Below, piece after piece: positions 29,163 to 38,281 of a stretch of DNA of 64,000 nucleotides. How positions within the stretch are numbered: the stretch's first letter is position 1; each line of letters starts with the position of its first letter. The DNA is from Candidatus Bathyarchaeota archaeon (GTDB taxonomy: Archaea > Thermoproteota > CALKCG01 > B24 > DRYS01), in NCBI GenBank assembly GCA_025058595.1, contig JANXEK010000007.1:1-64000 (forward strand), read 5' to 3'. The notes under the pieces were generated by a model. The model worked only from the letters and a program-made list of their open reading frames with translations. It was not told the origin of the DNA and did not search any database. The translations under genes were made by a program, and so were the position numbers.

Positions 29163-30278
29163 ATGGATACGTGTTTCGATAGACTTCTATCGGTGCTCCT
29201 ACTCGAAGATCCGCCTGATAGGATACCGTTCTATGATCTGTTCGCAGATCTAGAGGTTGTAGAAGCTTTAGCAGGTTGTAGGCTTTTTGAGGTTAAGGAT
29301 CTTACGATCGGTAGGGTTAAACGTATAGTAGGTGGGGGATGCGGGGATGGGCTTAGATCCGATTATAAAGTTATCGTTAGATTCTACCATATGCTTGGAT
29401 ACGATTATATACCTTTAACACTTCCATCACCATTCCCTAGGTTCAACGTTAAACCTTGTAGGGATACTGCGGCTCTATCTCGAGGTTTAAGGGTTTGGCA
29501 GGATGAATCTAGAGGCACCATAGAGTCTAGGGAGGATTTCGAAAGGTATGACTGGCCTAGTGAATCAGGTGTACAGGATCCGTACCTAGAGTTATACCGT
29601 ATAGTCGAGAAAATCCTGCCTGAAGGTATGATGATAATACCTCTAACCCCGGGCGGTGTATTGGAGAATGTTATGTGGCTTATGGGGACCATCCCATTCT
29701 CGAAGATGCTCTATACTGATAGAACGCTAGCCAGAGATATGTTCGATAGGATCGGTAGGATACTATCTTTCATATGTCGCTTAATGTCCGAGCAACCTAT
29801 GATCGGAGCTATATCTATGGGTGATGATATGGGCTATAAGAGTGGACTCATGATATCGCCGGCTCATCTAAGACGCTATGTATTCCCATGGCATAAGAGA
29901 TGCGTAGATGAAGCGCATAGATTCGGTAAACCTTTCATACTACATAGCTGTGGTAGGTTAGATGTAATCATGGAGGATCTCATAGGCTATGTAGGTATAG
30001 ATGCTAAGCATTCCTACGAAGATTCTTCATACCCTATAACAAGTTATAAAAGGCTGTACGGAGATAGGATAGCCGTACTCGGAGGTATAGATATGGATAA
30101 ACTCTCTAGGATGCCTCTAGAAGACTTCAAAGCATACGTTAAATCGGTTATAGATGTATGCGCTCCAGGTGGAGGGTACGCCATCGGATGCGGGAATACC
30201 GTAGCTAACTACATAAAGATCGAGAACTATCTAGCTATGCTAGAGATAGGTAGAAGATATGGTAGATACAATCGCTAG
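29163..30278 (+). CDS. Uroporphyrinogen decarboxylase (URO-D) family protein, possibly methyltransferase-type
   Basis: DRIPFYDLFAD; SMGDDMGYKSGLMISPAHLRRYVFPWHKRCVDEAHRFGKPFILHSCG; VLGGIDMDKLS. Confidence 0.85.
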   Translation: MDTCFDRLLSVLLLEDPPDRIPFYDLFADLEVVEALAGCRLFEVKDLTIGRVKRIVGGGCGDGLRSDYKVIVRFYHMLGYDYIPLTLPSPFPRFNVKPCRDTAALSRGLRVWQDESRGTIESREDFERYDWPSESGVQDPYLELYRIVEKILPEGMMIIPLTPGGVLENVMWLMGTIPFSKMLYTDRTLARDMFDRIGRILSFICRLMSEQPMIGAISMGDDMGYKSGLMISPAHLRRYVFPWHKRCVDEAHRFGKPFILHSCGRLDVIMEDLIGYVGIDAKHSYEDSSYPITSYKRLYGDRIAVLGGIDMDKLSRMPLEDFKAYVKSVIDVCAPGGGYAIGCGNTVANYIKIENYLAMLEIGRRYGRYNR

Positions 30279-30279
30279 G

Positions 30280-30316
30280 ATATTAAAGAGTAAACTAGAA
30301 TATTAAAGAGTAAACT
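30280..30316 (+). repeat. 20-bp-period direct repeat in the upstream region of the ECF S-component gene
   Basis: atattaaagagtaaact at 30280-30296 and 30300-30316, exact over 17 nt. Confidence 0.9.
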
Positions 30317-30348
30317 TTAATATCTCAGACCCCTCAGATCACTTATCT

Positions 30349-31056
30349 GTGAAGTCTAGGAGAGCATACTTCGTAGCGATCTCATCTATATCTACGGCGC
30401 TTGTAGCCATAGCCACCTTAGCTTTACAAGTATACATACCCGCTACCCGGGGGTACTTCAATATAGGTGAGGTTATGGTGTATACGGTAGCTTTAATCTT
30501 CGGGCCTAAGGTAGGAGGGTTTGCTGGAGGTGTAGGTTCAGCTTTAGCGGATATTATCTCAGGTTACGGCTACTATGCTCCGGCTACGCTTATAGCCAAA
30601 GGGTTGGAGGGATATATAGTCGGCTATGTATCTAGGTTCAAGTTAAGGGTATCACATAGATCCTATAGGATTCTATCGTTAGCTATACCTTTAATCCTAA
30701 CATTAGTATTCTGGTCTATTTCATCCCAGGTTTACACAGGTTTAGCTGAAGTTACACTACTGTATTACGCCTTAAAAGCTGAGATACCTACAACTTTATG
30801 GATCATAGTATCGATAGCTCTATTCGTATCGTTGACAGTATACCTATTCAGGGTAGGCTATGATAGTATGGTTAAGGTTGTCGCTATAATATGCGGTGGA
30901 TCCATTATGGTTCTATGCTACTATCTATACCAGCAGATGGTGTTAGGCGTCTACGCCCTGGTCGAGGTCCCCATCAATATAGGTCAGATGCTTGTAGGCC
31001 TACTGCTATCCATACCTCTATCTGAAGCTCTATCCAGGATAGCTATCCGTCGATGA
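30349..31056 (+). CDS. ECF transporter S component-like membrane protein
   Basis: FNIGEVMVYTVALIFGPKVGGFAGGVGSALADIISGYGYYAPATLIAKGLEGYIVGYVS. Confidence 0.8.
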   Translation: MKSRRAYFVAISSISTALVAIATLALQVYIPATRGYFNIGEVMVYTVALIFGPKVGGFAGGVGSALADIISGYGYYAPATLIAKGLEGYIVGYVSRFKLRVSHRSYRILSLAIPLILTLVFWSISSQVYTGLAEVTLLYYALKAEIPTTLWIIVSIALFVSLTVYLFRVGYDSMVKVVAIICGGSIMVLCYYLYQQMVLGVYALVEVPINIGQMLVGLLLSIPLSEALSRIAIRR

Positions 31057-31215
31057 ATGACGTTATCGCTCTCATATTCTCCATTCCTAAGCATATGGGT
31101 ATGGCATGTTTCGCCTCCTATCTCTAAAGCTATCACTCGGTTAACCCTCAGCTCAAACCCTACTAAGTCGAGCTCTTCTAAGAGTAGCAATACTTAGCGA
31201 GGTTGCTTTCCATAA

Positions 31216-31614
31216 TTACTCTAGCTTCGTACTCTGCTTAACGCATTCCTTGTAGTGTTCCATAAAATCTTTGATGATACGTTCTAACCGTGTTTTAGGG
31301 GTAAAACCGACTATCGAGCCCAGGTATCTACCGTTACAGTAGAACGCTATCGTAGGCGTACCCATAACGCCATTCCTTATAGCTATATCCCTATTCCTAG
31401 AACTTTTCAGGACGTTAAACCTTACAAACTTCACTCTATCTCTATACTCCTCAGCTACCTCCTCGAAAATAGGGTTTAGCAGTATACACCATGGGCACCT
31501 CTCATGCCAGAAATCTACGATAGTCAACACATCGGATCGTAGAACCTCCCTCTCCCAATCCTCTGCATCTACATCTAGCACATTAGACATAGCAATACCA
31601 TCGATAACGTACAT
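31216..31614 (-). CDS. Thioredoxin-fold protein
   Basis: VDFWHERCPWCILLNPIFEEVAEEY; cis-Pro region GVMGTPTIAFYCNG. Confidence 0.88.
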   Translation of the reverse strand: MYVIDGIAMSNVLDVDAEDWEREVLRSDVLTIVDFWHERCPWCILLNPIFEEVAEEYRDRVKFVRFNVLKSSRNRDIAIRNGVMGTPTIAFYCNGRYLGSIVGFTPKTRLERIIKDFMEHYKECVKQSTKLE

Positions 31615-31719
31615 AGGCTAACGATTTAAGCTTTAAACCATACATAGGGTAGGTTTGAAACGTTTTCATCCCTCAGGTATCGTCGTAACGTGATTATCGT
31701 AGGAAGCTAGATTTACGTA

Positions 31720-31890
31720 GGCTGAACAGTATTGGCGGGCAATTCTCAGGTTAACCTTACCGCAACGTAGACTATAACGGAGCGATAAGTATGTTAAAGC
31801 GGGTTAAGAGCGTATAGCTCGTGGCAGAGGCTGAGTCGACACAGCCTGGAACCCGGCATAACGAAACCATCATGACTGAAGAACCGAGAA
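31720..31890 (+). pseudogene. TnpB (IS200/IS605 OrfB) C-terminal relic
   Basis: One frame reads GGQFSG*PYRNVDYNGAISMLKRVKSV*, matching the DYNGAIN-type RuvC-III segment, with in-frame stops. Confidence 0.65.
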
Positions 31891-31891
31891 T

Positions 31892-31912
31892 CTCCCGACT
31901 TTAATCAGGGAG
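31892..31912 (+). mobile_element. Putative IS200/IS605-type right-end hairpin downstream of the TnpB relic
   Basis: CTCCCGA-CTTTAA-TC(A)GGGAG followed by TGTCAAC, typical layout of IS605-group right ends. Confidence 0.55.
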
Positions 31913-32050
31913 TGTCAACTACAATCTCATCCACTCTAATCTATGGGTAACACGTAGTCCTATATGGAAGAAGATGTAATATCCATGGTTAAGGTACGGA
32001 AATGTCATGGATATCTACGCTTCCTCTAAGGGTCTACAGCATCTGGATAT

Positions 32051-32779
32051 CTATCTGTAATCAAAGATTATAGCGGGGATCCTCCTTGGTCTAAGAGCTA
32101 GACCCATTATTAAACCTGCTATGAATCCTCCTATATGAGCCCAGAAAGCTACCCCTGAAAAGTATAGTTGAGGTATCGTCACCGATAGTATCCCTGCATA
32201 TAGCTGGTATAGGAACCATCCTGCTATGAATAGCGCAGCCGGTATACTTATAACGACAGGTATCCATCCTATCATCGTTACTATCCTAACAGATGATGCC
32301 GGTAGTAGGACTAGGTATGCTCCGAGTATGCCCGATATAGCTCCTGACGCCCCTATCGAAGGTATATATCTGGGATCTATAATCCTCATACCTGTCCACC
32401 CGTAGAGGATTATAGGCTCCGCTAAGTATACCTCTACGAGTGTATGAGCTATCGAAGCGAATATACCTGAAGCCATGTATAGGGTGAAGAATCTACGATG
32501 TCCTATCCTAGACTCTATAGGTCCGCCGAACACTCCCAGATATAGCATATTGCCTACTAGATGCATTATATCTCCATGGATGAACATAGACGTCACTATG
32601 GTATACAACGCTCTACCCTCCACTATATACGCGGGGATTAACCCATACCTTTCTATAACGTAGTCATAGAATCTACCCCCTCTATAGACCATGTAGATCC
32701 ATATAGCTACGTTTAAACCTATAAATATCCAAGCTACTATAGGAGTCCTCCTAGGCATCCCAGCCCTTACAGGTATCAA
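32051..32779 (-). CDS. Rhomboid-family intramembrane serine protease
   Basis: FIHGDIMHLVGNMLYL; catalytic GASGAISGILGAY; AHIGGFIAG. Confidence 0.93.
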   Translation of the reverse strand: MIPVRAGMPRRTPIVAWIFIGLNVAIWIYMVYRGGRFYDYVIERYGLIPAYIVEGRALYTIVTSMFIHGDIMHLVGNMLYLGVFGGPIESRIGHRRFFTLYMASGIFASIAHTLVEVYLAEPIILYGWTGMRIIDPRYIPSIGASGAISGILGAYLVLLPASSVRIVTMIGWIPVVISIPAALFIAGWFLYQLYAGILSVTIPQLYFSGVAFWAHIGGFIAGLIMGLALRPRRIPAIIFDYR

Positions 32780-32790
32780 GCTAAAAATGT

Positions 32791-34071
32791 TTAGCGAGTC
32801 GGGACACTATATTTAAACTTAGCTATCTCCCTGAAGCTCTCATCAAGCTTCACACATCCGGCTTTCAAGCAGCCTATAGGCCCCCTATACGATGTTATAA
32901 GCTCCACGATGCCCCTATCCCCATCCATAAATATAGATTTCAGTATGGCTAAACCCCTGAATGCATCCATCTGATCGTATACACCTACGAGTAGTCTCTC
33001 GATAAGTTTGTAAGGTGTAACTATGCACTTAATCCCTCTATACTCCGTCTCTACGTAGTCTTCCGAATCCATTCTAGCTACGATATAGAGTGTCGAACCT
33101 GTATGCTCCCCGTAGATACACTCGAAACCTAGAGCCGTAGATACCTCCTTAAGCCTATCCGCTTGTAGGACGGCGCCTAAACCTATAGGGAGATTCGAGA
33201 ATTTAACCCATGTTACAGGTATCTTCCTTATAGCCGTATCTACGAAGTACTTCTTATAGCATAACTCCCTCCTACTCTTCCTATCGGATCTAGTCTTTCC
33301 TCTTATATACTTTGGAGGCGGGATCCTAACCATGCTTGATCCGACTTCCTCAGCTTTATCCTCTATCAAGCCTAGGTCGATATCCCCATCGATGACCACG
33401 GTAGCTCTAGGCTTCAGTCTCTCCACTATCCTAGCCTTATACGGTAATGCTTCAACCGTAAACCACCCGTCAGTATTAACTATTGTAGCTCTAGATTTCG
33501 ATGAAGCCTTAGCCTTAAGATATGCCAGAGATTCTACGATTTCATCTACCGCCTGGTATGGTGTAAGCGATCCTACGAATACGGCTTCCTCGAACCTGAG
33601 ATCGAATAGGTCTACAGTAGGCTTGTAGAGTAGCGTATAACTTAACGCTCCAGGTGGACCTACATCAGTCTGTCCCAGATCTCCATCGACGACTGCTACA
33701 GGCTTCACACCTACACTTAACATATGGTTGGCGAGCATCAAAGCGAACGTAGATTTACCTACATCTACACCTCCCAACACTAGGATATCAGCCGGATCCA
33801 GCTTGGTTGCCATCTTTAAAGCTTCAAGCCATTCCGGCGGGTAGACCCCCTCCTCAACCCTCTCGAAGGATGGGTTAGAGGCGGATAGTATCTCGACTTC
33901 GCTATCCTCTAAAAACTCTAACGGTACACTTCTACCCTCTCGAATGATAATCTTCCCTCTATCTCGATACTCTACGCCCAACGCTCTAAGAGCCCCAGAT
34001 ATCAGCTTCACGCATGCTGGGCCATCGATTATTATCGAACAGCCTGCTTCGAATCTAGCCATACCTGTCAC
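32791..34071 (-). CDS. Polynucleotide 5'-hydroxyl-kinase, Clp1/Grc3 type
   Basis: Walker A GGVDVGKSTFALMLANHML; DGDLGQTDVGPPGALSYTLL. Confidence 0.9.
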   Translation of the reverse strand: MTGMARFEAGCSIIIDGPACVKLISGALRALGVEYRDRGKIIIREGRSVPLEFLEDSEVEILSASNPSFERVEEGVYPPEWLEALKMATKLDPADILVLGGVDVGKSTFALMLANHMLSVGVKPVAVVDGDLGQTDVGPPGALSYTLLYKPTVDLFDLRFEEAVFVGSLTPYQAVDEIVESLAYLKAKASSKSRATIVNTDGWFTVEALPYKARIVERLKPRATVVIDGDIDLGLIEDKAEEVGSSMVRIPPPKYIRGKTRSDRKSRRELCYKKYFVDTAIRKIPVTWVKFSNLPIGLGAVLQADRLKEVSTALGFECIYGEHTGSTLYIVARMDSEDYVETEYRGIKCIVTPYKLIERLLVGVYDQMDAFRGLAILKSIFMDGDRGIVELITSYRGPIGCLKAGCVKLDESFREIAKFKYSVPTR

Positions 34072-34143
34072 ACCGTAGGGCTGAGAACGCTAGAGATCAT
34101 CAGAATTTAAGCGTAAGTTCTACATATTAACTTTAATGGGCTC

Positions 34144-34830
34144 TTGACGGTACAATCTATACCTACCGGCTGCTCTAAGCTCGACGAACTGCTAGGTGGG
34201 GGTATCCCGCTAGGCAAGTTTACGCTTCTATACGGTGAAGCAGGTAGCGGTAAAACCACCATAGCCTTGCAGACATCTATATCCGCTGCTAGGATGGGTT
34301 TCAAGGTTCTATATCTAGATTGCGATAGGCGCATCCCTGTAGAGAGGCTTAAAACCTTCGCTCAGAAAGATTTCGAAGAGATATCTAAATACATAATCGT
34401 ATCTAGACCTGAAAGCTTCCTAGAGCAAAGCTTGATCTTAGGATCGCTACCTAGTATGGTATCCAGGGATGTAGGCCTCGTAGTCGTGGATAGCATTACA
34501 AGCCTCTACCGTGAAGCTGTTTCGGTCGAGGAGCCTTTCACGGTTAACTGGGAGTTTAACCGTCAGATAGCCTTACTAAAGGAATCCGCTATAACGAAGA
34601 ATATCGCCGTACTAGCTATAAGCCAAGTTAGAGCTGCTATCGAGAGTGGAGGAGTGGAGCCTGTAGCACGTAGGATTATGTTTTACTGGTCTGATGTTAT
34701 ACTAGCGTTTTCTAGGACTGGTAGACCCGGGGTTGTTCTATGCGAGGTTAAGAAGGGTGGGATTCCCGGTAGATTCTATGCACGTATATCTGATAGGGGG
34801 TTAACGTATGCTGAAGATAACTCTATATGA
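34144..34830 (+). CDS. radB: RadB-like recombinase
   Basis: SIPTGCSKLDELLGGGIPLGKFTLLYGEAGSGKTTIALQ; VVVDSITSLYR; LAISQVRAAIE. Confidence 0.8.
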   Translation: MTVQSIPTGCSKLDELLGGGIPLGKFTLLYGEAGSGKTTIALQTSISAARMGFKVLYLDCDRRIPVERLKTFAQKDFEEISKYIIVSRPESFLEQSLILGSLPSMVSRDVGLVVVDSITSLYREAVSVEEPFTVNWEFNRQIALLKESAITKNIAVLAISQVRAAIESGGVEPVARRIMFYWSDVILAFSRTGRPGVVLCEVKKGGIPGRFYARISDRGLTYAEDNSI

Positions 34831-35227
34831 TCTTACGCCACAGCTTAGCGTCTAAGAGTATGTATAGGATTATCGAAGATATTATGAGCATTGTTAACCC
34901 AACTACTAGGAGCACATTGCTAGTTCTAGGATCATAGGAGTATTTATAGCTTACAGCTATCATCACTAAGCCTATGAAGCTTAGCGTATAGAGTGCAGCT
35001 ACCGTTAGAGTCTCTGTAACAACCTGATCCCTTATCGTAGGATTAACTATACCTATCCTCCTATTCCCGCTTTCATCGGTGTAGATGAGGTATGGCTGGG
35101 GGCTCTCGATTATAACATATATCGAACCGGATAGTAGGAATACGGTAACAGCTACAACGATTATATGGATCCAGTATTCGCTGAGCTTAATCCTCAACCG
35201 TACCACCCTATCCTCGATGGATTGCAT
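34823..35227 (-). CDS. Hypothetical membrane protein
   Basis: Multiple TM segments; convergent with radB. Confidence 0.6.
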   Translation of the reverse strand: MQSIEDRVVRLRIKLSEYWIHIIVVAVTVFLLSGSIYVIIESPQPYLIYTDESGNRRIGIVNPTIRDQVVTETLTVAALYTLSFIGLVMIAVSYKYSYDPRTSNVLLVVGLTMLIISSIILYILLDAKLWRKII

Positions 35228-35341
35228 ATCGCTTAGACATGTACTTAAACCTTCCTAAAACCTAAAGTTGGATTACATCTAGGTCAAGGAGGCTTCCTCT
35301 GGAAACGTTTATAGCTACGTCCTCATATCCATATAGGATGT

Positions 35342-35518
35342 ATGCCTCAGAGGATCATATGTAAATCATGCGGGTACATATTATACGAAGGTGATGAGTT
35401 CGTATATCCTGGGGAGATAGTAGATGGCTACGGCGAGTTGTGCCCTTCGTGCAAATCTAAGATAACATTCAGTATGGATGATATTAGGATGGAGCTAAAA
35501 CCTGCTAAGAAGCGGTAA
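35342..35518 (+). CDS. Small zinc-ribbon protein (58 aa), absent from the ORF track
   Basis: MPQRIICKSCGYILYEGDEFVYPGEIVDGYGELCPSCKSKITFSMDDIRMELKPAKKR*; two CxxC knuckles; upstream of aglB. Confidence 0.8.
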   Translation: MPQRIICKSCGYILYEGDEFVYPGEIVDGYGELCPSCKSKITFSMDDIRMELKPAKKR

Positions 35519-35575
35519 GGATTATATAGATCGATCTTTCTCATAAAATCTAAGTCTCTGGAGGTATAGAAGGTA

Positions 35576-37708
35576 TTGAGATTTAAGCTACGTAGACCGA
35601 CCATTGCATCCATAAAGAGTTCGATAAGGAGTTTAATAAAGGGCATGGCGGTATGGTTGAAAGCTTTATGGATACCTATAGCTTTAGCTGCTATATGTAC
35701 ACTCGCATTCTACGTAAGGATACAGCCTCTGGTAAGGGTTTGGGATCTAGGCTTATACCTACATGAATACGATACCTACTTCCAGTATAGGGTAACCGAA
35801 CGTATACTACGGGAGGGCTTATCTTCGTGGTACAATTGGCATGATAATAGAAGCTGGTACCCTTATGGTAGGGATATAGCTAGATCTAGCTATATAGGTT
35901 TACCGTTAGCTGGGGCTGCATTCTACCGTATAATAGAATTCCTAGGTATAGGCATATCTTTGATGGAGGCTCTCGTATTCTTCCCACCGGTAATGGCTAT
36001 CCTCATGTGTATATCGATATTCTTCCTAGGCAGGGAGATAGGAGGTAGTGTAGTAGGTTTAATATCATCCCTCCTCCTATCCATAGCTCCGGCTAACATA
36101 AGTAGGACGTTTGCAGGATGGTATGACGATGAATCTGTAGGTATACTCGCGTTCATATTGGCTATCCTATTCTATGTTAAGGCTGGTAAAAGTAGAGATC
36201 TACGCATCTGTCTAGTCTACGGTCTAGTAGCAGGTTCATCGCTAGGCTATCTAATCGCTTCATGGGGTAGCAGCTTCTACGTACTAGCTCTCATAGCTTT
36301 ATCTACGTTCATATCTACACTAGTATCCTTCGATAGGAACCTAGCTGTAGCGTACATTCCGATCTTAGCTATATCGATGCTCATAGCTATACATATACCT
36401 AGGATAGGGTACAGCTTCCTATACGATTCTACAGCTCTACTAAGCTATGGCGTAGCAGCTCTGCTACTGTTGAAGCTAGGTTTAAGAAGACTCGATGTAG
36501 GTAGAGGGGATAGGATCTTTCTAGTCATCCTAGTTATACTCGCATTATGCGCTGTCGCATTAGTAGCTACAGGTATGATACGTCTCCCAGGAGGTAAATA
36601 CCTGGCGGTGTTGAATCCGATCTATAAGAGGGAGGTTGCGTTGATAAGATCGGTAGGCGAACATCAATCGACGACCTGGGCTCAGATATTCATGTCGACT
36701 GGCTTCCTAAGCCTATTCATACCATTATACACGATTCAAGCTTCCAGGAAACGTACCTTCGAGCATATACTCGTATCCATATGGGCTGTTACATCGCTAT
36801 ACTTTACAGCATCGTTCGCACGTCTAGAACTGCTGCTAGCTCCGGCTATATCGATCGTAGCAGCTTACAGCTTATACGAGATCTCTAAACCTCTAATATC
36901 CTATACAAGATCTGTAAGTAGGGTTCGCCGTTCGCGTAAGATGCTATACGGTATGCGTAGGGATCTAGCTTTAGCTTCTATCATCATCATAGCTATGCTG
37001 GCGTTGCTCCCGGTAACGTACTTCGTATATATAACATACTTCTATTACGGGACCTTCCCAAGTATACTGGAGCTATCGGTACGTTACGATAGGCCGTACA
37101 CTGATTGGGTGGAAGCTTTAGCATGGATGAGAGAGAATATAGGGGGTAAAGCTGTAGTCCTATCATGGTGGGATTACGGATACTGGATAACTGTTCTAGG
37201 CAACTGTACGACTCTAGCAGATAACGCTACGATAAACTCGACTCAGATCGCCGTTATAGCTAAAGCATTCATATCTCCGGAGAATATATCGATCCCAATC
37301 ATGGAGAGATATAACGTTACCCATATAGTAGTATTCACAAGCTGGACTGCTGTAGGTCAACAGACAGGTTTATTCATACCCGATGGTTCCGGTGAGGAAG
37401 GCAAATTCGTATGGATGATAAGGATAGCTAACGATGAATTCGGAGGATTCAACGAAACGGATTACATCGATAAAAACGTAGGTGCGCCTAGCTCCAGATT
37501 CTACCAATCAGTACTAGGTAGCATAATACCCTTCCGATTCTATACTCAAGATACCCGGACAGGTTTAAACCTATACTTCTTTAAAGGATTCTACCGATCG
37601 AAGTACCTCGAACCCGTGTTTATATCTAGCAGTCTAAGGAAAGCAGAAGATCCATCCTATTCCGGATGGTGCGGCGGAGTCTTAGTATACAAGGTTAACT
37701 ATGCTTAA
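35576..37708 (+). CDS. aglB: Oligosaccharyltransferase STT3/AglB
   Basis: Polytopic N-terminal half; DTYFQYRV, AGWYDDESVGI; catalytic WWDYGYW motif (VLSWWDYGYWITVLGNCTTLADNAT). Confidence 0.95.
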   Translation: MRFKLRRPTIASIKSSIRSLIKGMAVWLKALWIPIALAAICTLAFYVRIQPLVRVWDLGLYLHEYDTYFQYRVTERILREGLSSWYNWHDNRSWYPYGRDIARSSYIGLPLAGAAFYRIIEFLGIGISLMEALVFFPPVMAILMCISIFFLGREIGGSVVGLISSLLLSIAPANISRTFAGWYDDESVGILAFILAILFYVKAGKSRDLRICLVYGLVAGSSLGYLIASWGSSFYVLALIALSTFISTLVSFDRNLAVAYIPILAISMLIAIHIPRIGYSFLYDSTALLSYGVAALLLLKLGLRRLDVGRGDRIFLVILVILALCAVALVATGMIRLPGGKYLAVLNPIYKREVALIRSVGEHQSTTWAQIFMSTGFLSLFIPLYTIQASRKRTFEHILVSIWAVTSLYFTASFARLELLLAPAISIVAAYSLYEISKPLISYTRSVSRVRRSRKMLYGMRRDLALASIIIIAMLALLPVTYFVYITYFYYGTFPSILELSVRYDRPYTDWVEALAWMRENIGGKAVVLSWWDYGYWITVLGNCTTLADNATINSTQIAVIAKAFISPENISIPIMERYNVTHIVVFTSWTAVGQQTGLFIPDGSGEEGKFVWMIRIANDEFGGFNETDYIDKNVGAPSSRFYQSVLGSIIPFRFYTQDTRTGLNLYFFKGFYRSKYLEPVFISSSLRKAEDPSYSGWCGGVLVYKVNYA

Positions 37709-37717
37709 ATGTTAACG

Positions 37718-38269
37718 CTACTCCGTAACCTCTACATCGATAGCTATACCCTGTTTTACAAGTTGAATCGCGTTCTCTTCAGGTATGTAGGCTACATCCT
37801 CGGCTTTAAACGGACCGTAAACTTTGAGATCAACCCCTACAAAGGAGGGTGTATCGCTCTTGAACCTTACAAGTTTAAGCCCTCCCGCTCGGAAGATAGC
37901 TTCTACGGGTGTATACCTACCCTCGACTATACGTCTAACCATGCGATTATACTCTTCGAATATCTTAGAAGCTTCTTTAACGAAAGGTTTCTCATCCTCG
38001 GTAAGCTTATCCCACTCGATTGCACCTCTTATAGACGCATCTATAATCTTGGTAAGCCTTAGGTAGCATAGATTCTCGGTAAGCCTAACGCTGACCTCTA
38101 GGATCTTAGCTAGAAGCCTACCCTGTATACCTTCCTTATCGGCAAGCTTCTCCTCCTCTCTAAGCCTCCTCATAAAACTGTTAAGCCTTCTATAGAAATC
38201 TCCAGGTAAAGGTTGTAGATCGGTGCTAGCTGTCTCCTTTCTCCAAGCATCTAGAAGCTCCTCGTACAT
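37718..38269 (-). CDS. GINS complex subunit (Gins51/Gins15-like)
   Basis: YEELLDAWRKETASTDLQPLPGDFYRRLNSFMRRLREEE; next to the primase genes. Confidence 0.8.
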   Translation of the reverse strand: MYEELLDAWRKETASTDLQPLPGDFYRRLNSFMRRLREEEKLADKEGIQGRLLAKILEVSVRLTENLCYLRLTKIIDASIRGAIEWDKLTEDEKPFVKEASKIFEEYNRMVRRIVEGRYTPVEAIFRAGGLKLVRFKSDTPSFVGVDLKVYGPFKAEDVAYIPEENAIQLVKQGIAIDVEVTE

Positions 38270-38281
38270 ACCCCCACCTCC

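Noticed and set aside
30984-31190. 68-aa minus-strand ORF overlapping the ECF S-component 3' end
   Set aside because: Composition is somewhat protein-like (RVNRVIALEIGGETCHTHMLRNGEYESDNVI), but no family recognised and it overlaps a well-supported gene; needs a search.
35291-35315. ttcctctggaaacg resembles part of an archaeal origin recognition box
   Set aside because: Single partial match, no Cdc6/Orc1 gene and no second copy nearby.
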